13,169 nucleotides of DNA from Rhodobacter sp. (lineage in GTDB: Bacteria; Pseudomonadota; Alphaproteobacteria; Rhodobacterales; Rhodobacteraceae): assembly GCA_013824045.1 (NCBI GenBank), contig PNND01000055.1, positions 1 to 13,169 of the forward strand, in the 5' to 3' direction. Below, in pieces: positions 7,680 to 13,169 of the stretch. The notes beneath the pieces are model-generated. The model was not told where the DNA came from. It did no database searches and saw nothing but the letters and a program-made list of their open reading frames with translations. Made by a program: the position numbers and the translations under genes. Every line of letters starts with the position of its first letter. Within the stretch, counting starts at the first letter, position 1.

Positions 7680-8088
7680 TCGCGAGCCGAACGCGGTGCT
7701 GCAAATCGGGGATGGCCTTCGGGTGGGTCAGAAACTCTTCCGTGGGCATCAATGCCCAACCTTGCCCTTCATCGCCAAAACGGATGCTTGCGACCTCATT
7801 CGCAGTCACTGATCCCACGAAAAAGTACGACGTCCGCTCTGGGTAAAGCATGGCGGGAAGGATAACCCGCCATGTCAGGCGCGACGCAGGCAGCCGTAGG
7901 CCGAACTCTTCCCGCAATTCACGCAGAAGGCAGGCCTCGGGTGACTCCTCGCCCTCACGCCCACCACCGGGCAGATCCCACCATCCCGGCCATGGCAGGC
8001 CGGGATGGGTGTCACGCAGGCAGGTCAGGATCGCATCACCGCAGAACAGCGCAGCCTTGGCCCCGACGAACCCTGCGTCAATTGTCAT
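7654..8088 (-). CDS. Nudix hydrolase
   Basis: A 144-aa metal-dependent hydrolase of nucleoside diphosphate-linked compounds. The Nudix box is perfect: Gly42-x5-Glu48-x7-REL-x-EE-x-GL, ending at Leu64, preceded by the typical PGWWDLPGGG. The substrate (oxidised dNTP, nucleotide sugar, dinucleoside polyphosphate and so on) cannot be told. It is last in the qmcA operon: ATG 8088 overlaps the end of the NfeD-like gene by 11 nt and has only a weak Shine-Dalgarno-like GGGAT, suggesting coupled translation. Its 3' end overlaps the convergent pyrF by 26 nt, so its last 8 codons are antisense to the pyrF C-terminus. Confidence 0.93.
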   Translation of the reverse strand: MTIDAGFVGAKAALFCGDAILTCLRDTHPGLPWPGWWDLPGGGREGEESPEACLLRELREEFGLRLPASRLTWRVILPAMLYPERTSYFFVGSVTANEVASIRFGDEGQGWALMPTEEFLTHPKAIPDLQHRVRLAISAQAVPQ

Positions 8089-8350
8089 TGATATCGCGAT
8101 CCCAGACCTTCACCTGCCCCTTACGCACGCCCATCGTGCGCCTCAAGACAAGCCAAGCCACCAGCGAGCAGACCGCGAAGATCAACACCAGCAGAGCCGG
8201 GCTGGCGGGGGCGACGCCGATCCCCACCAGAATGCCGCTGGCAACAGCCCCAATGGCAAAGCCAAGGAAGATGTAGCCAGGCACCATGATCTCCAGCATT
8301 CCCAGCAGGAAGCCGGCCACGATCCAGACCCACCAGATAGACCACCACAT
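8078..8350 (-). CDS. Short NfeD-like inner-membrane protein
   Basis: A 90-aa membrane protein with about three hydrophobic spans (roughly residues 4-22, 24-46 and 50-69), then a short basic, charged tail (RRTMGVRKG). The segment GMLEIMVPGYIFLGFAIGA is typical of NfeD/YbbJ proteins, which partner SPFH proteins such as QmcA. The usual C-terminal soluble OB-fold domain is missing: E. coli YbbJ is about 150 aa. The frame stops normally and Nudix coding begins at once, so this looks like a naturally short form rather than a fresh frameshift. ATG 8350 overlaps the qmcA stop by one base (TGATG), a strong sign of translational coupling. It probably modulates or stabilises QmcA in the membrane. Confidence 0.85.
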   Translation of the reverse strand: MWWSIWWVWIVAGFLLGMLEIMVPGYIFLGFAIGAVASGILVGIGVAPASPALLVLIFAVCSLVAWLVLRRTMGVRKGQVKVWDRDINDN

Positions 8351-9228
8351 CAGGCTTTCCCCCGCAGCAGTTTGAACACATCGGCAAAGGCATCCATCGC
8401 GCTGATGGGCAGCAGAATGGTCTGCTTGCCCTCACCCTGCGCGACCTGTGCGATGGCCTCGACCTGTTTCATGGCGATCTGGAACTGCGCGGCCTCCAAC
8501 CCGTTGGCCGAGATGGCCCCGGCGATGACGCCTGTCGCATAGGCTTCGGCATCGGCAGTGATGCGGCGGGCCTTGGCGGCCTGATCGGCGGCGTAAAGAT
8601 CGGCGTCAGCCGCCAGTTCGACCGACCGCTTCTTCCCCTCGGCCTCTGTCACTTGCGCGCGCCGGGCGCGTTCGGCGTTCAACTGCTGCAGCATCGCCGC
8701 ACGGGTGGCATCGTCGAGGTTGACGTCAAGGATTTCTGCCCGCGTAACCTCTACCCCCCAATCATCGACCATGGCGGTAACCTGTTCCCGTACCCGCTCG
8801 ATCAACTGGCTGCGGTTGGACTGAACCTGATCCAGTTCCAGCTTGCCGATTTCCGATCGCACGATCCCGGCCACTGTGGTGGCAATCGCGGCATCCACAT
8901 CGCGAATGCGATAGACCGTCTTTTCCGGCTCGGTGATGCGATAAAAGACCGAGGTTTCTACCTTCACCAGCACGTTGTCGGCGGTGATGGCATCTTGGCT
9001 GGCGGTGGGAAGCTGGCGTTCCAGAACGCTGATCTTGTGCGCCACCCGGTCCAGAAACGGGACGACAAAATTGATGCCGGGCCCCAGCACGGCCCGCAGG
9101 CGGCCAAAGCGTTCAACCACATGCTTTTCCGATTGCGGTACGATCCGCACCCCAAGAAAGATGCAGAGGATGATGAAAGCGGCGATGGCAAGAAAGACGG
9201 CGTTGCCGCCAAGAAATTCGGACAGCAT
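8350..9228 (-). CDS. qmcA: SPFH/stomatin-like membrane protein (QmcA family)
   Basis: A 292-aa SPFH (prohibitin-like) protein forming large membrane-anchored oligomers implicated in membrane microdomains and protein quality control. One N-terminal transmembrane segment (about residues 8-28) is followed by the SPFH domain beginning at VRIVPQSEKHVVERFGR, with PGINFVVPFLDRV (about 50-62), DAITADNVLVKVETSVFYRI, and the helix-rich stretch RAAMLQQLNAERARRAQVTEAEGKK. An Ala/Glu-rich coiled coil (about 185-260) and a C-terminal hydrophobic patch TILLPISAMDAF complete it. The start at 9228 has an excellent AGGAGG 8 nt upstream. It leads an operon with the NfeD-like and Nudix genes; SPFH-NfeD pairing is a conserved arrangement, as in E. 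coli qmcA-ybbJ. Confidence 0.95.
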   Translation of the reverse strand: MLSEFLGGNAVFLAIAAFIILCIFLGVRIVPQSEKHVVERFGRLRAVLGPGINFVVPFLDRVAHKISVLERQLPTASQDAITADNVLVKVETSVFYRITEPEKTVYRIRDVDAAIATTVAGIVRSEIGKLELDQVQSNRSQLIERVREQVTAMVDDWGVEVTRAEILDVNLDDATRAAMLQQLNAERARRAQVTEAEGKKRSVELAADADLYAADQAAKARRITADAEAYATGVIAGAISANGLEAAQFQIAMKQVEAIAQVAQGEGKQTILLPISAMDAFADVFKLLRGKA

Positions 9229-9260
9229 GTCCGCGACCTCCTGAAAAAACCTGACGGGGA

Positions 9261-9289
9261 ATCATGGCGCTTTGGGCAGTGTGGCGCAA
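9261..9289 (-). promoter_or_regulatory. Weak candidate promoter of the qmcA operon
   Basis: On the minus strand TTGCGC (9289-9284) and CATGAT (9266-9261) are 17 nt apart, matching the sigma-70 consensus at 3 and 4 of 6 positions. It lies in the 107-bp divergent gap between qmcA and dinB. No GTTC-N7-GTTC LexA box of the alphaproteobacterial type is visible in that gap. Confidence 0.28.
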
Positions 9290-9335
9290 GGGGCTGGGGC
9301 ATGGACGCCCGCGCGGGGTGGGTGCATGATGCGCC

Positions 9336-10589
9336 ATGCCCGCCCTGTGCCGCGATTGCCTGACCACCTTTGATGCCGCTGCGCGCTGCCCCGCCTGCCG
9401 CAGCCCGCGCGTGCTGGCGCATCCTGAACTGTTCGATCTGTCGATCGCGCATATGGATTGCGATGCCTTCTACGCCAGCGTGGAAAAGCGCGACAATCCG
9501 GAACTGGCCGACAAGGCAGTGATCGTTGGGGGCGGCACGCGGGGTGTGGTGTCCACCTGCTGCTACATCGCGCGTATTTCCGGTGTGCGGTCGGCCATGC
9601 CGATGTTTCAGGCGCTGAAGCTCTGCCCGCAGGCGGTGGTGGTGAAGCCGCGGATGGCGGCCTATGTGGCCGAAAGCCGCAAGATCCGCGCGATGATGGA
9701 GGAGCTGACCCCCGATATCGAACCCCTCTCGCTGGATGAGGCGTTCATGGATCTTTCCGGAACCGCCCGCCTGCATGGCGCGCCGCCTGCGGTGATGTTG
9801 GCGCGGCTGGTGCGGCGGATGGAGGTGGAACTGGGGCTGACCGGGTCCATCGGGTTGAGCCATAACAAGTTTCTGGCCAAGATCGCCTCTGATCTGGATA
9901 AGCCCAAGGGGTTTTCCGTGGTGGGCAAGGCGGAAACGCAGGCCTTCCTCACGCCGAAACCCGTGCGCATCATCTGGGGGGTCGGGACGGCCACGCAAGC
10001 GGCGCTGGAGGCGGCGGGAATTCGCACTATCGCCGATCTGCTGCGCTGGGAACGGGTCGATCTGGTGGCGCGCTTCGGCAGCATGGGGGAACGCCTGTTC
10101 CATCTGGCGCGGGGCGAGGATCGGCGGCGTGTGAGCAAGGATGAAAAGCTGAAATCGATCAGCAAGGAGACGACGTTCAACGAAGATACCGCAGATGCCG
10201 ATATCCTTGACGGGCATCTGTGGCGGCTGGCCGAACAGGTGGCAGACCGGGCCAAGGCCAAGGGATTAGCGGGTCGGACGGTGACGGTAAAGCTGAAACA
10301 CAAGGATTTCCAGACGGTGACCCGGCGGCATGGGCTTGGCGATGCCACCCAGATGGCCGACCGCATCTATCGCGCCGCGCGCGAGTTGTTCGATACGGCG
10401 GGCACCAAAGGCCCGTTCCGCTTGATCGGCGTGGGCATCGCCGATCTGGTAGGCGAAGATCAGGCCGATCTGTCGGGCGATCTGCTGGACCCGGACGCCG
10501 GAAAGCGAGCCAAGGCCGAGCGGGCTGCAGATGCCATCCGCGCCAAGTTCGGCCATGACGCCATCATCAAGGGTCGCGCCCTGAGATAG
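9336..10589 (+). CDS. dinB: DNA polymerase IV (Y-family, translesion) with N-terminal Cys4 knuckle
   Basis: A 417-aa Y-family polymerase that bypasses damaged bases with low fidelity. Catalytic carboxylates are present in HMDCDAFYASVE (Asp41, Asp43) and PLSLDEAFMDL (Asp134, Glu135). Tyr46 occupies the steric-gate position. The palm/fingers motif YIARISGVRSAMP and the thumb helix-hairpin-helix region IIWGVGTATQAALEAAGI are normal, and the little finger follows. The first 35 residues add Cys5-x2-Cys8 and Cys18-x2-Cys21, a zinc-ribbon-like knuckle absent from E. coli DinB. ATG 9336 keeps this knuckle intact; the Shine-Dalgarno is weak (GGGGTGGG). The C-terminus, DPDAGKRAKAERAADAIRAKFG, is of an alphaproteobacterial style. 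QADLSGDLL just before it may be a degenerate clamp-binding motif. No LexA box was seen upstream. Confidence 0.96.
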   Translation: MPALCRDCLTTFDAAARCPACRSPRVLAHPELFDLSIAHMDCDAFYASVEKRDNPELADKAVIVGGGTRGVVSTCCYIARISGVRSAMPMFQALKLCPQAVVVKPRMAAYVAESRKIRAMMEELTPDIEPLSLDEAFMDLSGTARLHGAPPAVMLARLVRRMEVELGLTGSIGLSHNKFLAKIASDLDKPKGFSVVGKAETQAFLTPKPVRIIWGVGTATQAALEAAGIRTIADLLRWERVDLVARFGSMGERLFHLARGEDRRRVSKDEKLKSISKETTFNEDTADADILDGHLWRLAEQVADRAKAKGLAGRTVTVKLKHKDFQTVTRRHGLGDATQMADRIYRAARELFDTAGTKGPFRLIGVGIADLVGEDQADLSGDLLDPDAGKRAKAERAADAIRAKFGHDAIIKGRALR

Positions 10590-10592
10590 GCC

Positions 10593-11456
10593 CTATTCTG
10601 CCGCGAGCGGCAGGGCATCGGGGCGCTTGGATGCCGTGATCTCGGCGATGATCCCGACCATAAGGGATTGAAACTGCGCGAAATCCGGCCGCGGTTCAAT
10701 GCGCGCCTCATCCATGTAAAGCGCGCGGTCGATCTCGATCTGCACGACATGCTGGCGGCGCGAGGGGCGTCCATGCGCCTGCGCGATATAGGCCCCGGCA
10801 AAGGGCGCGTTGCGGGCGGTCCGCAGGCCGGCGGCGGCGAAGGCGGCCTCAATCCGGTCCACCACATCACGCCCGGCGGCAGCGCCGAACCGATCCCCCA
10901 GCACGACATCGGGGCGGGGGTGGCCGGGGCGGGCATGGGCCTCGATCGCCTCATGCGGCATGGAGTGGCAATCGATCAGGATGGCCTCGCCGAACTGGGC
11001 AAGGCTTTCATCCAGAAGGGTTTTCAGCGCGGCATGATAGGGGTGCCAATAGCGCAGGATGCGCCATTCCGCCTCATCCCTGGAAAGTTTGCCGCGATAG
11101 ATGGCGCGGCCCCCGGCCACGACACGGGGGATCACCCCCAGCCCGGACGAGACCCGCGGATTGTGCGGCGCGCGGTCGATGCCTTCGATCACGGCGGGGT
11201 CAAGCTCATCCGCAGCGCGGTTCAGGTCGATATAGGCGCGCGGCACACGTGCGGCGATCAGCGGCGCGCCATGCATCGGGGCGGCAGAGAAAAGCTGATC
11301 GACAAAGGCATCCTCGGAGGACCGGATCGTATGATGATCCAGAAGACTTTGTGAAACAAAGCTTTGCGGGTAATCAGCCCCGCTATGGGGGGATGAGAAA
11401 ACGACCGGAGTGGTCCGGTGCTGCGGCAGATGAAGGGTAAAGGCGTCATGCGTCAT
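10593..11456 (-). CDS. N-formylglutamate amidohydrolase family protein
   Basis: A 287-aa zinc-dependent amidohydrolase of the N-formylglutamate deformylase family (PF05013). The family reaction is N-formyl-L-glutamate + H2O to formate + glutamate, the last step of one histidine degradation route. Landmarks: SSPHSGADYP (about 21-30), RVPRAYIDLNRAADELDP (about 70-87), GVIPRV (about 107-112), ILIDCHSMP (about 159-167) and VQIEIDR (about 238-244), which together carry the likely zinc and catalytic His/Asp/Glu residues. No other hut genes are nearby, so it may be a paralogue acting on another N-acyl amino acid. ATG 11456 has no Shine-Dalgarno; a promoter placed so that transcription would begin at or near the ATG suggests a leaderless mRNA. 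Its stop codon is 3 nt from that of convergent dinB. Confidence 0.93.
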   Translation of the reverse strand: MTHDAFTLHLPQHRTTPVVFSSPHSGADYPQSFVSQSLLDHHTIRSSEDAFVDQLFSAAPMHGAPLIAARVPRAYIDLNRAADELDPAVIEGIDRAPHNPRVSSGLGVIPRVVAGGRAIYRGKLSRDEAEWRILRYWHPYHAALKTLLDESLAQFGEAILIDCHSMPHEAIEAHARPGHPRPDVVLGDRFGAAAGRDVVDRIEAAFAAAGLRTARNAPFAGAYIAQAHGRPSRRQHVVQIEIDRALYMDEARIEPRPDFAQFQSLMVGIIAEITASKRPDALPLAAE

Positions 11457-11462
11457 GACACA

Positions 11463-11490
11463 GATATAGCCGTGTTTTGCCGGATGCCAA
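11463..11490 (-). promoter_or_regulatory. Candidate promoter giving a leaderless mRNA for the amidohydrolase
   Basis: On the minus strand TTGGCA (11490-11485; 5 of 6 to consensus) and TATATC (11468-11463; 4 of 6) are 16 nt apart. The expected start, about 7 nt after the -10, falls on the A of the ATG at 11456. The absence of any Shine-Dalgarno before that ATG agrees with this. Confidence 0.45.
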
Positions 11491-11496
11491 AACCCC

Positions 11497-11525
11497 TTGA
11501 ACCTGCAGGCGACTCCTTTTATAGA
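11497..11525 (+). promoter_or_regulatory. Candidate stable-RNA promoter for tRNA-Val and rpmJ
   Basis: TTGAAC (11497-11502) and TATAGA (11520-11525) are 17 nt apart and followed by the GC-rich stretch CCCAGCG before the expected start near 11532. GC-rich discriminators are typical of stringently controlled rRNA/tRNA promoters. It lies back-to-back with the amidohydrolase promoter; only 6 bp separate the two -35 boxes. Confidence 0.45.
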
Positions 11526-11535
11526 CCCAGCGACC

Positions 11536-11564
11536 GACGCGGATCCGCCCGCGTCATTTTTATT
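11536..11564 (+). other. Terminator-like hairpin in the tRNA-Val leader
   Basis: GACGCGG (11536-11542) pairs perfectly with CCGCGTC (11549-11555) around a 6-nt loop, followed by ATTTTTATT. It looks like a rho-independent terminator on the plus strand, but no plus-strand gene precedes it; it lies just after the predicted start of the tRNA transcript. It may be an attenuator, a barrier to stray transcription, or part of the 5' leader removed on tRNA maturation. Confidence 0.4.
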
Positions 11565-11592
11565 GATACCGGGCGGAAAAACGAAGGAACGT

Positions 11593-11667
11593 GGGCGGTT
11601 AGCTCAGCGGTAGAGCACTACGTTGACATCGTAGTGGCCACTGGTTCGATCCCAGTACCGCCCACCA
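11593..11667 (+). tRNA. tRNA-Val (anticodon GAC)
   Basis: A complete 75-nt tRNA with encoded CCA. Acceptor stem GGGCGGT/ACCGCCC (7 bp) with discriminator A11664 and CCA at 11665-11667; D arm GCTC/GAGC; anticodon arm CTACG/CGTAG enclosing TTGACAT, giving anticodon GAC, which reads GUC and GUU valine codons; 5-nt variable loop; T arm ACTGG/CCAGT with TTCGATC loop. No mismatches in the stems. There is no terminator after it, so transcription probably continues into rpmJ 72 nt downstream. Confidence 0.98.
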
Positions 11668-11674
11668 TTTCGCC

Positions 11675-11694
11675 GTTTTCCTGCGAGGGAAAAC
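11675..11694 (+). other. Stem-loop between tRNA-Val and rpmJ
   Basis: GTTTTCC (11675-11681) and GGAAAAC (11688-11694) form a perfect 7-bp stem around TGCGAG. No T-run follows, so it is not a terminator. It begins 7 nt after the tRNA CCA and could be a processing or stability element of the joint transcript. A second, smaller stem GGCGC-TGC-GCGCC lies at 11709-11721. Confidence 0.45.
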
Positions 11695-11739
11695 ATCAAG
11701 GATTTCAAGGCGCTGCGCGCCGCGAATGGGAGAAGAACG

Positions 11740-11865
11740 ATGAAGGTTGCGAACTCGCTCCGCTCGCTCAAGACGCGTCATCGCGATTGCCAGGTCGTGC
11801 GCCGCAAGGGCCGCGTCTATGTGATCAACAAGACGCAGAAGCGGTACAAAGCCCGTCAGGGCTGA
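11740..11865 (+). CDS. rpmJ: 50S ribosomal protein L36 (zinc-free type)
   Basis: A 41-aa, very basic ribosomal protein of the large subunit. The sequence from [18 protein letters not shown] to the end KRYKARQG matches the alphaproteobacterial L36 form, which is 41 aa rather than 37-38 and carries a single Cys (residue 17) instead of the CxxC...C...H zinc site. ATG 11740 is preceded by GGGAG (11728-11732) with a 7-nt gap. It lies outside the main ribosomal operons, downstream of tRNA-Val with no terminator between them, and is closed by a strong terminator. Coupling to a stable-RNA promoter would link its level to growth rate (inference). Confidence 0.97.
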   Translation: MKVANSLRSLKTRHRDCQVVRRKGRVYVINKTQKRYKARQG

Positions 11866-11886
11866 TCTTTCCGAAGGTTTCGGATG

Positions 11887-11920
11887 AAAAGGCCGCCCAC
11901 TGGGCGGCCTTTTTCTTTTT
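11887..11920 (+). terminator. Rho-independent terminator of rpmJ
   Basis: GGCCGCC (11891-11897) pairs with GGCGGCC (11903-11909) around CACTG, with an A-run before and TTTTTCTTTTT after it; the A/T flanks can extend the stem. It begins 22 nt after the rpmJ stop. Confidence 0.95.
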
Positions 11921-12033
11921 CCAGCCAAGCCTATGGGAACGCTGTATTTATTCCGGGGTTGGCCTGCGGCAGGCCGAGCAGCGCCCGGTGCAGACGGTTG
12001 GTGCAGCAAAGCGTATGCACGCAGCGCACGGTG

Positions 12034-12052
12034 ACGGGCGTTTTCCACCCGT
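12034..12052. other. Hairpin downstream of the RTX-Hint gene
   Basis: ACGGGCG (12034-12040) and CACCCGT (12046-12052) form a 7-bp stem with one G-T wobble around a TTTTC loop. Read on the minus strand it lies 42 nt after the RTX-Hint stop, together with a second 7-bp stem CGTTCCT/AGGAACG (12071-12088) and, further on, GGCCTGC/GCAGGCC (11961-11975). None has a T-run on the minus strand. They could be weak or Rho-assisted 3' ends; the 174-bp gap 11921-12094 holds nothing else I can name. Confidence 0.3.
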
Positions 12053-12094
12053 TAACCATGACAGCGCGAATCGTTCCTTGGGAGGAACGGGGCC

Positions 12095-13169
12095 TTAGTC
12101 CCCGCCGACTGTGACGCCGGGCAAAGCCGCCTCTGGGAAGCCCACGACGGTCAGTCCCGACAGCGCCTTGCGCTTGGCCAGCGGGTGAACCCGGTCGCCA
12201 TAGAGGGCAGCAAGGTCGTCGACCGTCAGCAGCCGATCCGGCGAGGCCTTGGCCCCAATCGCCGCGCTGACCGACAGGCGGGCCGGCCAAGCCAGCATTT
12301 CCATCGCCAGCGGGCCGGGATAGAAGCTTTCCACGGGCGCACCGGCCGCGCAGAGGACGGCGTGGCGTTCCATCAGGATGTGGTGGTAGCGCACCGACCG
12401 CACGCCCTGTGCCACGCGTGCGCCGCCAACGCCCTGTTCGGCCAGATGCTTTGCCCGCACCAGAACCTTGGCCCCGAAGATATCGCGCATCAGGACGGCG
12501 TGCTGCGGAGACAGGCGCAGGGGTTGGGTGTTTCCGATGGCCCCGATTGGGAAATGCACGGGCTTCCATTCGGGATAGCGGACAAGGTCCGCCTCGGACA
12601 GCGCGCGCTGCCCGGTCCAGAGGATGCGCTGCGGGCCGTCGCTGGTGAGGACGATGTCACCGGGGCCAAGGGTTTCCACAGCAACCGGGCCGCGCGGCGT
12701 AAGGATCGGGGTGCCGCTGGTGAAGCAGGGTATGCCGATGGCGATCAGGTTCTGGCGACCCTCCGCCTCGGCCTGCGAGACGCCTTCAAGGATGATGCTT
12801 TCGCCATTGGCAAAGGTGAGAATGGCATCGCCGGTGCCATTGCCGTTGGTATCCGTCACCGTGACATCGCGCCAGCGGATCGGGCCGCCGGTGGCGTTGG
12901 TCAGATCCGACACATCGATCTGGTCAATCGCGCGGCCATCGACCCGCGTCATGTTGAAATCGGTGATCCGGTCGGCCCCGCCGGCGACTGTCAGCAGGAT
13001 GGTATCCGCGCCGTCGCCCGTGGTCAGCGTATCATTGCCAAGGCTGGTGGTGAGGGTGTCATTCCCGGCCCCGGCGTTGAGGCTGTCATTGCCCGCGCCG
13101 CCATCGAGGCTGTCATTACCAGCCCCCGCATCAAGGATATCATTGCCTGTGCCGCCCTGCAGCGTGTCA
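12095..13169 (-). CDS. RTX-repeat and Hint_2-domain secreted protein, N-terminus missing
   Basis: The last 357 residues of a larger protein cut by the right edge; the frame is open without an ATG requirement from 13168 to the TAA at 12095. Order: hemolysin-type Ca-binding nonapeptides (about residues 5-58 of the visible part), a linker with ITDFN and IDVSDL typical of the end of RTX blocks, then a Hint (hedgehog/intein) domain starting at [14 protein letters not shown], with the candidate autoprocessing Cys at about 148, [28 protein letters not shown] (His about 223) and [14 protein letters not shown]. Such RTX-Hint_2 proteins are frequent in Rhodobacterales and are thought to leave by a type I secretion system; the Hint domain may self-cleave or attach. 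No transporter genes are in the window. The Met at 12952 is internal and should not be taken as the start. Confidence 0.92.
   Translation of the reverse strand, partial: DTLQGGTGNDILDAGAGNDSLDGGAGNDSLNAGAGNDTLTTSLGNDTLTTGDGADTILLTVAGGADRITDFNMTRVDGRAIDQIDVSDLTNATGGPIRWRDVTVTDTNGNGTGDAILTFANGESIILEGVSQAEAEGRQNLIAIGIPCFTSGTPILTPRGPVAVETLGPGDIVLTSDGPQRILWTGQRALSEADLVRYPEWKPVHFPIGAIGNTQPLRLSPQHAVLMRDIFGAKVLVRAKHLAEQGVGGARVAQGVRSVRYHHILMERHAVLCAAGAPVESFYPGPLAMEMLAWPARLSVSAAIGAKASPDRLLTVDDLAALYGDRVHPLAKRKALSGLTVVGFPEAALPGVTVGGD
12995..13156 (-). repeat. Six tandem 27-bp RTX repeats
   Basis: Six consecutive 9-residue units are encoded: [45 protein letters not shown] and TGDGADTIL. The first four follow GGxGxDxLx closely; the last two decay, as expected at the end of a beta-roll. 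The consensus binds calcium outside the cell. The block may begin further right, beyond the window. Confidence 0.95.

Noticed and set aside
9229..9335. A LexA-type SOS box upstream of dinB
   Set aside because: No GTTC-N7-GTTC or its complement is visible in the gap; the GAACTGTTC near 9426 is inside the gene and wrongly spaced.
8964..10217. A 417-aa minus-strand frame opposite dinB
   Set aside because: A shadow frame of dinB and qmcA: His/Arg/Gln-rich, with no domain, and both overlapped genes are secure.
12995..13156. A CRISPR or DNA-level tandem array at the right edge
   Set aside because: The 27-bp periodicity keeps the reading frame and encodes RTX nonapeptides; there are no spacers.

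Overview
The window is high-GC and has the gene complement of an alphaproteobacterium, most likely a member of the Rhodobacterales (Rhodobacteraceae/Paracoccaceae). Support comes from the ClpB, PyrF, DinB and zinc-free 41-aa L36 sequences, from an RTX-plus-Hint_2 secreted protein of the kind common in that order, and from promoters with good -35 and weak -10 elements. Everything looks chromosomal. I see no insertion sequence, phage gene, CRISPR array or plasmid function.

Layout, left to right. (a) 1-845: the first 8 codons of a leftward gene, a regulatory gap, and a rightward secreted fasciclin (FAS1) protein with a clear rho-independent terminator. (b) 873-3587: clpB on the minus strand with a heat-shock-like (sigma-32 type) promoter. 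(c) 3660-6933: a tight four-gene minus-strand operon, transcribed ROK sugar kinase -> CutC-family TIM barrel -> protein of unknown function -> PD40/TolB-type beta-propeller. Its three downstream genes start with TTG, GTG and GTG, and two of the three junctions overlap. Its promoter is back-to-back with the pyrF promoter and shares the -35 bases. (d) 6984-7679: pyrF, whose 3' end overlaps a convergent Nudix gene by 26 nt. (e) 7654-9289: a minus-strand operon qmcA (SPFH/stomatin-like) -> short NfeD-like membrane protein -> Nudix hydrolase, with overlapping junctions. (f) 9336-10589: dinB (DNA polymerase IV) with an N-terminal four-cysteine knuckle, ending 3 nt from the convergent N-formylglutamate amidohydrolase-family gene (10593-11456), which may be leaderless. 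(g) 11497-11920: tRNA-Val(GAC) and rpmJ, apparently one transcription unit with a strong terminator after rpmJ. (h) 12095-13169: the C-terminal part of an RTX-repeat/Hint-domain secreted protein, cut by the right edge.

Functionally the window mixes housekeeping (clpB, pyrF, tRNA-Val, rpmJ), stress and repair (clpB, dinB, Nudix), membrane quality control (qmcA/NfeD) and accessory or secreted functions (FAS1, RTX-Hint). The least explained part is the ROK-CutC-unknown-propeller operon. It suggests a sugar-related pathway rather than copper handling, and it contains one protein I cannot assign to any family. No dramatic new system is evident.
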